64,000 bases of DNA from Fusarium oxysporum f. sp. lycopersici 4287 (taxonomy: Eukaryota; Ascomycota; Sordariomycetes; Hypocreales; Nectriaceae). The notes under the pieces are model-generated. The model was not told where the DNA came from and searched no databases. It worked only from the letters and a program-made list of their open reading frames with translations. Location: positions 2,757,236 through 2,821,235 of the forward strand of contig NC_030987.1 in assembly GCF_000149955.1 (NCBI RefSeq). Direction: 5' to 3'. Below, piece by piece: positions 23,246-34,357 of the stretch. The stretch's first letter is position 1. Every line of letters starts with the position of its first letter. Position numbers and translations under genes: made by a program.

Positions 23246-24630
23246 CTAGACCGCTGGTTGTTGTGCTTGGGGTTCCTCAGAGTGTTGTAATTGCTTGTTG
23301 ATCTCGTCAGCAGTCCTTGTATCCTCAGCACTGGGCTCAACTTTGAAAGGCTCAGCCTTGAAATGCGGCGAGGGATACCTTTGACGCTCGATTTGTTCCT
23401 GAGCCGCAAGACCAGCCACGGCTTGCGCAACAGCCTCCAAAGGTGTTCCTGCAGCTGGATTGCTAGGCGCAGGCTCGACATGAGGAGCAGGAGCTGTTAT
23501 AGCTGGGGCCGATGCTGGCTGAGGAGGAGCAAGGTTCACGTTCGGTGGGGGCGGGGGGTAGTCGCCTGACGTCTCCAACAATCGCGTTTGCAAATGAACG
23601 ACATACTCCCGAAGCGCGTAATGTTCCGCCTGCATTGCTTTGAAAGACTGTTCCATATCCGTGTAATCGCGTACCTGCTGCTCGAGCTTTTTTATGTAGC
23701 CTTCCTTTCGTTGTCGGAACGCTCTCTGTGAATGAATCGTTAGCCCGGGAGCTCAATTGCAAGGTGATCTGACGGCGCCAGTCAACAAGTCATCTTCGGT
23801 TGACTTACTTGTGCAGCTCTGTTCTGTGCCGCGCGCTTGGATTGGGATAGCTCCCGCTTTGCTTTGCGACCGTCTCCCATATGATCGTCTGCCGACAAAG
23901 GCGCTGGGGGCGCTGGAGCAAGTGCAGCGCTTGACGGGCCAGCAGATGCGCCTGGACTATGTCCAGACGGAGGAACAATGGGCATCATGTTTGCTGTCGG
24001 TGCGTGGTTGGCTCGCGCGCGAAGATCAGGATGAATGTGAGCTTCAACTTCGCCTTTCGTGGCTAGAACTCGATGTTGGTCTTGGGAACTGGACAGATGA
24101 TCGAAGCCATTCGCCGGCCGCGCAGGAGCGGGCTGTAAAGGCCGAGATTCACGAGGTCCGGGGGGAGTAGGTGAGGATGAGCCTGTCGCGTCGTGGCTCT
24201 TCAGGAGCTCGAGCTGTGCGCGCAAATGCTGCTCTATTTGGAGGGGTCGGTGTTAGCCAATGCACCCAGCACCTACGTCAACAGTAATTGAACCAGACGC
24301 GAAGCCGAGGTGGTCGAAACGAATATCGGATCCAACTGTTAAGGATAAGAACCTCTAAGTGTATTGTATATGGGATTGCGCAAACGACGCGACAAGGATG
24401 CCATTCAAATAGTAGACAGATGCAAGAAGCTCTATAGATGTCGCGATGGACCAAGGCCAAAGTGAGGCGTAGTATAGTGTAGATAATAGACAGAGCTGTA
24501 GGTCCAAATCAAGAACCAAGACGCGCTCAGGCAAGGAAATAGGCAAAGCAGAACAGGAAAGGAAAAGAGAGAAGAAGAGTTGTCTTGACTAACCTTGATT
24601 ATTGGCGCCGCTGGCTGAGGAGTTCTGCAT
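23246..24630 (-). CDS. kapC: bZIP transcription factor, KapC-like
   Basis: Three exons: 24630-24594, 24233-23809, 23725-23246. They encode 313 aa. A Pro/Ala-rich N-terminal region leads to the basic region ELSQSKRAAQNRAAQ-RAFRQRK, followed by a leucine zipper (GYIKKLEQQVRDY, MEQSFKAMQAEHYALREYV). After the zipper comes LQTRLLETSGDYPPPPP and a long Pro/Ala/Gln-rich tail. The Asn-x-x-Ala-Gln-x-x-Phe-Arg pattern is that of the Pap1/Yap group, and the stretch after the zipper matches Aspergillus KapC as I remember it. Role: nuclear DNA-binding regulator; targets are unknown from sequence. Intron 1 is unusually long (360 bp) and intron 2 splits the DNA-binding basic region. The symbol is less sure than the family. 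Confidence 0.8.
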
Positions 24631-26834
24631 GCTTGAGCTCTGGGGGAGGAGAGTCTGACTCAGCATCCAAGTAGCAATGACCCAGGGCGGGCGATGATGA
24701 TTACTACAACGAGGGGGGGGGACCTGACGCTGACTGACGGAGACGAGTGAGGAGAGAGTTCCGGCGGATGGATGACGGATTATGTAACCTGGATCCGGGA
24801 CCTTTCAAGTGTGACTGTGAGTGGTGATCAAGTCGGAAAATGGCGTGGCTGGGCCGGGGAGGCTTCTTCTCTCCGCTTGCTGGACAAATTAGACGAGTCT
24901 AAACCTGGAGGAGCTAGAACGATTTGGTTATCGCTCGCTTGCTGATTGTTCGCTTCTGCTTTTGGCTTGCTCGTCCCGCGAACTCTCTGATGGCGGTTGT
25001 TACTTACGGTACTGTACGTACGGACGGAGCTCGGAGCCGTTCCTCGTTCTGCTAGGATCAATTTATCTTGCTCCCTGAAGCAAGCGTAAGTGCTGACGAC
25101 GATTTTTGCGGCTGGTGCGGAAAACGCCCCCCCAAAAATGTACGCGGACCGCTGTTGTATCCTGTATTAGAAGTCAAGGAGCACGTTTCAACAGGTAATA
25201 TTTACTGTGTTCTTAATTTGGAGGACAGAGAAAGACGCGTAAACTGAATAAAGAAGCTGGTTTGGGTGAGGAGAATCCGGAGTCCGGGCAATAACCAGTC
25301 AAAAGTCCTGTTCGGTTTTCCTTCTTCTACTTCTTTTCCTTCTACCCCGGCACCGGTAGTTCTGATACTGGCCGCGATGGGAATAAACGACGGGTCTGAG
25401 TCAAAAGATTGGACGGATTTGCTGACTGATGGGGAGAGGGGAACGTTGTTGCAGTAGAGAAAATATTTGTCAGCGACCAACTTGAGCAGAACTGGAAGAG
25501 AAGCAAGGAGCTAGGACCACCTCAGGCATCCAATGCATGCACCCGCCCATGCCAGTCATGCACCTTCCTCGAGCTTGCGACCCCACTCGCGAGATAAATG
25601 TCCTATTCTGGAAAGTCCTGGATTTTTGAGACTTCGGGGTCCTTTCGATCTGACATTCATGGCGTATAACCACATAATACGACCTCGAATCTTGCGGTAA
25701 AATCATGCATAATCACGAATCGAGTTGAGCTACTTTTTTGCGGTGTAGGGTTGTTTTCCAAGCTGTCAATTGGTGAAAAATGACAGAACTTTATTCATGT
25801 TATAAGACCCAATAAAACATCACACTACACTGCTTATTCCATTCGCTCAATGACTCCTGTTTGATCTCACTACTCTCATCTCAAACGCAGGTCTCTTATG
25901 ATTTCCTGGGGCTACCAGTCTTCAAAAGGGCGAAACGTGTATCTGTTTGACAATTCCGGACCATGTCAGAATATGCTACTTAAGTCTGCTGGGTAGGGAC
26001 ACATTGTTGCCTGCCTGGCCCCCATGAGATACTTCAAACATCAGATCGATCTCCTCATGCTGCTAAACAGCCAAGACGCTTGAATTTATCCATCTCTAGA
26101 GCCATATCCAATTATATCGGCGCCACTTCCGACTCTTCCGGCCAGTGACCAGAAGAAAGGATCGAATACACGACTTGTCCAGCTTGGTCGAGCTCTAAAG
26201 CTCATGGGTCGTCCTGCTGTGATATAAAAAGAGCCGGCGGATGCAATTACCAATGCTCCTTTAACCGTTATAGGTGCTTGTTAATATCCAGTGAGGGTGT
26301 GCAGCGTTTGCACTAGCTCGGGCTTCATTTCCTGGTCATTGCCATGGCCATGTATCAAATACTGGGGAATTTTTGCGTCTAGGCTGATGAGGCTTGCTTG
26401 TCCTAACCTCTTAGTTGGCCGAGACTAAGTCTCTTCAGGTCGAATACGCAGAATGGCACATTAGTGGACATTGATAGTCCCTGTAGGTTGTAAGACTGTT
26501 GAACCAAAGCTCGGGGACCATCTGTGTATGACAGAACACGGGTAGCTAAGCACTTAGAATCGAATGATCAATCAATCGATAGTGGTCTCGAAAATATACT
26601 TTTCATTCCCAGCTTCAGATGGCAGTCAAGAAGACATGATCCTACATATTTGGAGTTGTTCGGCGTTAGTCGACTTTGGTATATGGTGTGTTAGTGGATA
26701 CTTATGCCGCAGCCAGTCCCACTCTATGTCAGAAGTACTCATAATCTGCACCTTCTGCCACCCATCAATCAATCCTTTCAGCCTCATCCTCCAACCCACC
26801 TTCACTTACAACCTCATCTCTTGGTCGCCCTACA
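24631..26834. promoter_or_regulatory. 2.2-kb divergent intergenic region
   Basis: Lies between divergent kapC and the dehydratase gene. It has G-runs at 24713-24720 and pyrimidine-rich tracts but no ORF with coding character. A long 5' region is usual for fungal bZIP genes and could carry upstream ORFs or regulatory sites, but I cannot point to a specific one. Confidence 0.4.
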
Positions 26835-27493
26835 ATGCGCCCTTCTCATATCTCACATCGTCTTCCATCTCTTTCCCGCCTAGCTTCGACGATGGCTCAA
26901 CCGCAATTCTCTGCTGGCACTGATACTGCAAGCGTTACGCCTGCGCTTAAAGCACTCACTTCCGAGGGTGGACGATGGACACTTACCAAGGATGGTGCTG
27001 CTTTGGAGAGACAGTTCAAGTTTAAGACATTCTCAAAGACATGGGTAAGCGATTGAGGGGGGATACTGCGATTTATTCAAAATAGTTGAACCACCATGAA
27101 GTACGAATATCGAGGAGTACCATCAGAGTTAACTCATCTCAGGATTTCATGACAGGAGTATCTCTACAATGCAAAATCAAGAACCACCATCCCGAATGGT
27201 CCAATGTAAACCCTTCTTCAGCTTACACCTCAATTATCATGCAGCTAACCACATTAAAGGTTTATAACACAACCTTCGTCCGCTGGACAACGCATAACCC
27301 AGCGGGACTCTCAGACAAGGACATAAGCATGGCTGCCGAATGCGATGCCCTCGCTGCACAATTAGGTGAGCTGCCTCCGGAGCCGACCGCCCCAGTTGCG
27401 GCCGAAACGGAAGACCAGAGCTGTGCTATCCGTGGGTTGGCGGACCGCGCAGCTGGGGCGGCAGGAGACTGCTGTACCCCCAAGAGGAAATAG
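26835..27493 (+). CDS. Pterin-4a-carbinolamine dehydratase
   Basis: Exons 26835-27044, 27143-27205 and 27260-27493 give 168 aa. The core has the family pattern FKFKTFSKTWDFMTGVSLQC, then KIKNHHPEWSNVYNTTFVRW and TTHNPAGLSDKDISMA. The paired histidines HH and the later His in TTH are the catalytic residues. The enzyme dehydrates 4a-hydroxytetrahydrobiopterin, recycling the cofactor of aromatic amino acid hydroxylases, and exists as a moonlighting transcription cofactor in animals. Two in-frame ATGs are possible. The first (26835) adds 19 residues rich in Arg and Ser with no acidic residue, resembling a mitochondrial presequence; the second is at 26892. A C-terminal tail of about 50 residues, with CC near the end, exceeds the bacterial enzyme. 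Confidence 0.9.
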
Positions 27494-27999
27494 AGAGGGT
27501 GTGGCTGATCTGAAACGATGTGAATTGAATTCCTGCGAGGCAGAATTCGGTCAGTTCTTCCAACTGCGCATCCAGCTTGTAAGAAACGTATCAGTAAGCC
27601 TTTGTGGCTGCGTGTATCACTATGATACACTCTAACAACTACGGCACTACGTCACTGCGATCATGACGAGATGTCATGATACACATACAGATGGTTACTG
27701 GTTATGGTATGGTTAAAGGTCAACGAACGATGCTGATGATTAAATATGTCTAAAGCCTCTCCAGGGCAAGTTTTTATATACAAGCGTAAAAAGTCGTTCT
27801 TAGTTAACATCCCCAACGCCATGCGAATGCTCGAGCCGCGAGTTTAGCGACGGAGACAATGTATGCCCGGTTTGCGAACAGTCTAAGTCTTCATGATCAA
27901 CACCCTCTTCATTTTATTTCCGGTCGTGAAATCCCTGAGTCGGACTCGATTCACCGCGATCGATTAACTGTCGTCGTGCCAGGTTTTCTTTGTAGCACT
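27494..27999. other. Convergent spacer, dehydratase/ERG25
   Basis: About 500 bp tail-to-tail; includes short palindromic ATCATGACGAGATGTCATGAT at about 27660-27680. No gene. Confidence 0.4.
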
Positions 28000-29050
28000 C
28001 TATTGCGCCTTCTTGGCCTTGATCTGGGCAAGCTTCTTCTCGCGACGGCGCTTGTGAGCCTCAGCGCCAGCCTCGGTGTCCAGGCAGTAGTCCCACCAGC
28101 GGAAGCTGGAGGCGTAGTTGCCAATGAACTTCTCGTGGTGAAGATCGTGGTGGGCAGCACCGGCCCAGACGGGAAGGAAGTGGCGCAGACTCCAGGGGAA
28201 GTCGTAGCCACTGTGAGAGTCGATGGCCTGGAAAAGACGGAGGACGATCCAGGTGTACATGGTGAAGAGGTGGAGCTCGCCAGTAATGGCAAGGAGGACA
28301 ACGGGGCATCCAACGACACCAATTCCGAGGAGAGCTGTTTCGATGGGCGAAGCATACTCAGCGGCGAGACCGAAAGGAGCAGAGTAGGTGTGGTGCATCT
28401 TGTGGATGGCTTTGTAGAGAGGACCGTAGTGCAGAGCACGGTGGAACCAGTAGTGCCAAGCATCCTCCATGACGAAGCAGATAGCGATCTGGAGAGCCAT
28501 CTTCCAGACGGGAGGGAAGGGCACACCGTAGTCCATACCGAGGTAGGTAGCGACGGGGTGGAAGAACCAGATCTGAGGAAGTTCGGCGGTGAAATGGCTG
28601 ATTAGAACGATGGCGGCGCAATCCCATTGCTCCTTAAGAGTAGGAACCTTCTGCTTCTGAATTCTAAATTGTTGGAAATAGGGGATGTAGTCCATCATCA
28701 TATAGGGAATACAGCGGCCGAAGTAGACGAGCTCATGAAGAACGAAACTCATGATGCCGGTTGCGAGGGTATCGTTCTGCATCCAGAGGTACCAAGCCTG
28801 AGTTGATTGTTAGTATTGTTGTATTTTCGCGACGTTGGATCGGGTTGGACATACGGCCCAGAGCTTTTCAACAATGTTGAGCTGGACATTGTACTTGGAG
28901 ACCTCCTCGAGGACAACAAAGTAGTCCTTGGTCTGGTTAAAGGACGCGAAGGTGGTCGCGTTTCTGCAAAAATCGATGTTAGAAGGGGCTGTTCAAAACA
29001 TTGGCGTGTTCGAATGGCAATATCAGGGAGGCTACTCACAGCGCATCCAT
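28000..29050 (-). CDS. ERG25: C4-methylsterol monooxygenase Erg25
   Basis: Three exons: 29050-29040 (11 nt), 28963-28855, 28797-28000. They join into 305 aa (yeast Erg25 has 309). It removes the C4 methyl groups of 4,4-dimethylzymosterol in the ER with Erg26 and Erg27, using O2 and a di-iron centre. The three histidine clusters are present: [19 protein letters not shown] and [11 protein letters not shown]. Hydrophobic spans flank them, including [13 protein letters not shown] and [17 protein letters not shown]. The C-terminus KAKKAQ ends in a KKXX dilysine ER-retrieval signal. N-terminal text [20 protein letters not shown] precedes the first intron-spliced hydrophobic part. Its promoter runs into the scaffold gap only 240 bp upstream. 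Fungi often have paralogues, so this may be one of two. Confidence 0.95.
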
Positions 29051-29288
29051 GGTGAAATTAGTAAACTTATGGCAAAGTAGACTGAATAGGGACCCTCTAG
29101 GTAAAGAAGAAAGACACCAGCAAACACCGGGTCCAGTCAAGAGTCGTCGGAGAGGCGGCTCTTGTTGTAAAAGAGGAGTGTTGACAATGGTGATGGCGGT
29201 GGTGAAAAGGAGAACAGACGGCGGCTGTTGGGAGGTTTATCATTTCCTCGATTGCCCGGCCAGAGAATCTCTAAGGGGGTCCCATCCA

Positions 29289-29388
29289 NNNNNNNNNNNN
29301 NNNNNNNNNNNNNNNNNNNNNNNNNNNNNNNNNNNNNNNNNNNNNNNNNNNNNNNNNNNNNNNNNNNNNNNNNNNNNNNNNNNNNNNN
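29289..29388. other. Scaffold gap (100 N)
   Basis: Exactly 100 consecutive N, the conventional placeholder for a gap of unknown size. ORFs reported across it are artefacts. Confidence 0.99.
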
Positions 29389-31818
29389 AGGCATTCATTC
29401 ACTAACTTTAGGGAGACTTACAGCCAGAGAAGCAAACGGACCACCTGCTCTTGCACCGTCTCGGTACGTACCGTTGCGAAAATTGCACCAGGAACGACGC
29501 CTCAACAGAGTATTCACACACCTTGTAAGCCAAAGGTGGTAATATGAATCTCCCAAGCCCTGTGACAGCCAGCCATTCACGACACAGGACCCCTGGGCTT
29601 TCGTTAGTCTGTGCGCGATACCAGATGGAAGAAAGAAATGGTTCCAGAATGAGACCACTATCAAATTGTCCTCCCGGCTTCCGGGCCCATCTACATGCCT
29701 CAGCACCAGTCAAAGCGAATACATATCGCTTTAGCATTGTCACCGCCTGAAAAGAATCGTATGTGTGTTTATCGACTTTACGGGGATCTCACGGGAATTT
29801 GAGGAATCTTCTCAGATCATTTCGAGGTCCCTGGTATTGTCCTTTTTCTTCCCTTGTCAAGGGTCCAGCACTTTGAGGGGGACAGCCCGTCTCTTTTACA
29901 CACTGCCATTGAAAGCGGTGAAGATCGAAATCAGACCCAATTCGGCCATTGCCACGACTTGTGATTGGCCTACGAGCGACGTCTGTTACGCATATTGAAT
30001 TGATCTAGATTTGGTTCCTGTAACGCAAAATAACACAGAGTGTTCATGTTTCAGTCTCTGGAGCACCCTTGTTGCTGGCATGTCCCTATCCTAATCACAA
30101 CAGGTGATTTTTACATTGAACGCGTCCTGTATGGATCAAGTGGCAACATTCAACACAGGGATTTTCAGTCTAGGATCTCATCAAACAAAGCATTGCCGTG
30201 AAAGCTCCATCGGATGGCGCTCTCCCGGACGCGAGAGATTTGGAGAAAGTGGTGTGTTCTAAGCAGCGGGTTCAGAAGCGGCCTTTGCGGCCAAATTTTT
30301 GAGGTTAGATGGTTACACATCGATAGAGTGCAGATCGCGCCAGGGGCAAAGTATTAGATTATCAACCGATCTACTGGGTCAGAATCAGCCGCCCCTTGCA
30401 CCAATCGCCCAGTTCCGATGATCTCATGAGGCGTGTCTCTTTTTCGTTTTCGGCTCTCGATTTTAGAAGTTCTGCACGTTCTTCACGCCTCTCCCGCTCG
30501 TTCTCGCTAACATTATGAAGTTGTTGCAATTCCAGCAATTCTTGATTGTCTCTTCACATGTATTCCGTTACATCCAATCGGGCACCTTGCAATTGAAATC
30601 TTTGTTTTTGACAAAAGATGGTATGACTTGGTTTTCACTGTTCTGTGATGTTCATTTGCTTTTAGATGAAGGACACACGCATTCCAGCTTGGGTTTAGTG
30701 TCTCCGTACTCGGTGTTTGAGTACGACCCGAATACGAGGAGAACCTAACAGCAGCGCCGTCTAAAACGGTCTACATTTTAAGGTCTAGGTTAGCCTGCGA
30801 TTTTATTATCAGTTTGTATGCCCGTGAACGCTTAGTCTTGTATATATGGCTCTGTCTTGGAACTGTTGCAAGCTAGGTCTATCGGTTTAGATTCCAAGAT
30901 ATCTTTGAGATAAGTTGTCTGTTATAGTTGGCCTATCAGTGTTTCACTTCACTCTGTAGCTCAGAAAGATTTGCTATCAATAGGCAAAGCAAAGCAATCA
31001 CTAAAGCAGCATGGCGGGTTCCATTTTCTCCTATAGAGAATCATCTGAAACTCGAATATCGTAACACTGGAAACATATGTCCAAAGAACACATTCATAGC
31101 CACAGTTGATCATGGCATTCTCTTCCACGCATTTGGACAGCGGCAAAATCTAAGTGAACTGCTGCCGAATACGAATAAGTCTCTAATCAGCAACCACACC
31201 TTCTTTTCAAGCTTGTGAAACGTCATATTGTGGTTAGATCATTATGCAATGCATTGTGCAAGGAAAGCTGTGTAATTGATGATTACAACGGGTGTCAGCC
31301 TTGCAACCATTCAATCCCAGTTTAACTCTGCATCTCGCAACATTTTTGGTTGTTTTCTCATGTACGGAGCCGGGCTGAGCTGATCCGTGTGGCATGATGC
31401 AATAAACGTTCCCCACATTTGCTCATCTCCCGCCCGCATTCGTGTTTCGTGTTTAGAGCTTGAGGTACAAGCTCAAGCATACACTCACACTTCTCACCCT
31501 CGTCTCGCTTCCATCCGCACGCGATTCGACGCCCGGCGCCAGTTGCGCAGCCCTGCCCCGAATTCTCCGTCGAGCCCCCGTGACTCGGCGCTCATCATCC
31601 GGCCGAGAAGCTGCTGGCACCGCCGTTGTCGTTGTTGTCACCCCCGGGTCGTTCGCCGAGCTCTCCACCGATTTTTCGGAGCTACCGTCCCGTCTCATTC
31701 CGCGTTATCCCCGGTCTATAGTTGCTCCCTGCAACTTCAGCTGCTGCTGACAGATGCCGTGCTTCACACATCAGCCTTGTCGTTACCAGATCTAAGCAAG
31801 CTCATCCTTGGTCCTACC
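29389..31818. other. Gene-poor interval after the gap
   Basis: 2.4 kb of sequence with only short ORFs lacking domains. It holds the NCA2 promoter at its right end. Whether genes were lost in the adjacent gap cannot be judged. Confidence 0.4.
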
Positions 31819-33910
31819 ATGACGCTTGTCTCCGAGTTCGTCAACCTCAACACCTGGGCCCTGCTACTATTGCCCCTCACCTTACATAATCCGTCGAGTT
31901 ACTAACCCTGCTCATAGCCAAGTACGGCGGCTTGATGCTTATCTTGACCGTCTTCCAGTTTTATCCGAAGTTGCTTCAGAGGATGATCAGTCAGAGACCG
32001 AAGAGCATGGGTTTGCTGTAGCTACTGCCTTCTCATCCTCGCGTCTTGATCACTTGCTCCGTACCATTCAGTCATTGAGTACTACATCATCCTCGCAACC
32101 TCTTCTGCCGGCATGGCGCATCAGGGATCTTCTCATATCATCTGATATCCCTACATCTGCCCACCTCTCAGTGAGAGAGGCACAACCGGGTGATGAGGCT
32201 AGAAGCCCATATGAGAATGAGCTGGAGTGGCTGCTTGTGAGCAAGGCCACCATTCAACTCCATGGCGTTGTTCTCAACACACTCCTGGATCAAATTGTCC
32301 CTCTCAATGATGACATCTGGTACTGGGATGATGTTTTAGGCTCGTATTCCTACAGCAGCCTCTATGCTGTCCAGAGTTCGCCTTTGCGTGTCTGGGCATG
32401 GTCCCAAGAAGTCTACACTGCAACCAAGTTACGCGTTCAAGCTGGTTCTCTTCATCATGCCCCGGGTGAACTTGTGGATTCCACGACATCAAGTCTGTCG
32501 CAGCAGTGGACGCAGTTTTATGGTATCGTGCATGATAGTATCCGGGAACGATCAATTGCCAATATTCAACGGAGAGTTTTGTCGCCTGTTGCGTTATCTC
32601 GATCCGAAGCACGACGCAAACAGGCCCAGCTCAAGAAACTTCGTGAGATAACGGCAAGCGGACTTGGTGTACTGATGGATGAAGGCCTGCAATTCGGCCT
32701 CGACGACGATAAGGCTGAGCTTCAGGACCACCACGATCTCAAGGGCGTCGTCGAACGTAGTGTTGCGCTTATCGATATGGTTCTCAAGGAAGTTTCTACC
32801 CTGGACGTCAATATTAGCGATTTTGAGGACAAGGTGTTTGCTGGTGTCGAGGAAGACCCTGAGCTTTCTGTTCACATCGAGGATAGCAACACCGCTGATC
32901 GTCCAGCCATTCTAGCCCGACGACTGCTCACCATTATCGACAAGTCCCTCCCTGAACATCTCACTGCAATGCACGCCCTGGCTAAGGAAAATGGTCGACC
33001 TTCGACTCTGATTCGATACTGGCTCCCTGCGATTGTTGGTCTTCTCTCTTCGACAACTGTCTTGCGTATTCTGGTCAACCGGAAGGCCGATATCATCGAG
33101 TGGTTCGTTGGATTTGGTGAAACTGTTCGTGATTTCTGGTTTAACTGGGTTATTGAACCGACGTCAAAGATTATCTCAACCATTCGGCACGACAAAACCA
33201 GCGAGATCGCAATCATGAGTAGGGATAGTCTTAAGGCGGACCGTGAGAGTCTCGAGCGTATGGTTGTTGACTTTGCCCTCGACAAGCCTCACTTTGCCAA
33301 TGAAACTGGTAGCACCTTGACTGAGACTCAAGTTGCTGATATCCGACACAAGGTTGCCGAGGGTGATGTCACTCCGGTGCTCCGAGCGTTCGAGAAGGAT
33401 TTGCGTAGCCCTTTCATGGGCACTATTCGTGGAGATCTTGTTCGATCACTCCTCATTCAAGTTCAGAAGACAAAGGTTGACCTTGAGGTCGCCATGACTG
33501 GCATCGACTCCCTTCTCAAGAGCCAGGAACTTGTCTTTGGTTTCGTTGGTCTTACTCCCGGTGTCCTCGTCTCTTATAGCATGTTCCAGTATCTGCGCGG
33601 TGTTTTTGGCGGCCGCTCTGGCCAACGTCAAACCCACAAAGCTGGCAAGGCCATCCGTGTCCTCCGCAACGTAGACCGCATTCTCTCCGAGGCCCGACCT
33701 ACAGAGACCAATCTTCTCTCTTATAAGGACCACGGTCTCTTGCTTTCTGAAGTTCATATTCTGAGAGACCTCGTTGATAAGCTCATGCCCCGTGAAATCG
33801 CGAGGGAGTTCCTTGAGGATCTCGATGATTTGTCAAACATGAAGGGTATTCAGTTGCAGACCAGGGCACTGGAGCGTATTCGTTGGGCTTATGCGAGATG
33901 GCTTCACTAG
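31819..33910 (+). CDS. NCA2: Nuclear control of ATPase protein 2 (Nca2)
   Basis: Two exons, 31819-31835 and 31918-33910, give 669 aa. The 17-nt first exon reads MTLVS plus GA, joined after an 82-bp intron (branch TACTAAC) to QVRRLDAYLDRL. This splice is the only one that restores an ATG in frame. Landmarks are NDDIWYWDDVLGSYSYSS, LSPVALSRSEARRKQAQLKK, a membrane span WLPAIVGLLSSTTVLRILV (about residue 370) and a second, VFGFVGLTPGVLVSYSMFQYL, near residue 560. The tail ends in IRWAYARWLH. Nca2 is a mitochondrial inner-membrane protein that in yeast, with Nca3, controls expression of the mitochondrial ATP6/ATP8 transcript. Its biochemical activity is not known. The donor GTTCGT is weaker than usual. 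Confidence 0.9.
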
Positions 33911-34357
33911 GCCATCCATGAAAGGTGTTCGTCACAGGTCCAACGACAGCATGTATACTAGCCCTTGCTGGGCAGGTAAAATAGCACCAATGTACTTATA
34001 CACATAGGTAGATTGCATAAACGAGTCATGATTAGATGGACAAACCCCTTTGATTGGCGCTGGACCTTCTGGAGCTGTAGTGGTATGCTTGCCAAATGTC
34101 CTAGTATCAGGAACGACTCTGTGTCGCCATCAGTACACAAAAGCTTGATGCCAACATGCTGGCATCGCTACAGGAGGCTCCACAGGTTGGTTACAACTCT
34201 TTATTATAAAGGCTACACTTATTGACACTCCATTTCTCGCATCTCCGATGCTGGGTATACGTGTCCCTTTCCGCACCCTATATATACTCTGTAAGTCTGG
34301 GTATTTCACAACCAGTAACTCCCTACCAAACCAACGCCTATGCTATTAGACACACCC
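33911..34357. other. Convergent spacer, NCA2/SNF2 gene
   Basis: Tail-to-tail spacer of 447 bp. No gene. Confidence 0.5.

Noticed and set aside
23757..24170. 137-aa plus-strand ORF
   Set aside because: Antisense of the bZIP gene; no domain.
27859..28605. 248-aa ORF on the plus strand
   Set aside because: It is the antisense of ERG25 exon 3, which has clear histidine clusters on the minus strand.
29001..29542. ORFs crossing the N run
   Set aside because: They exist only because N codons are read as X.
31387..31905. 172-aa ORF upstream of NCA2
   Set aside because: Only its last codons, from ATG 31819, are real coding sequence of NCA2; the rest is 5' leader.
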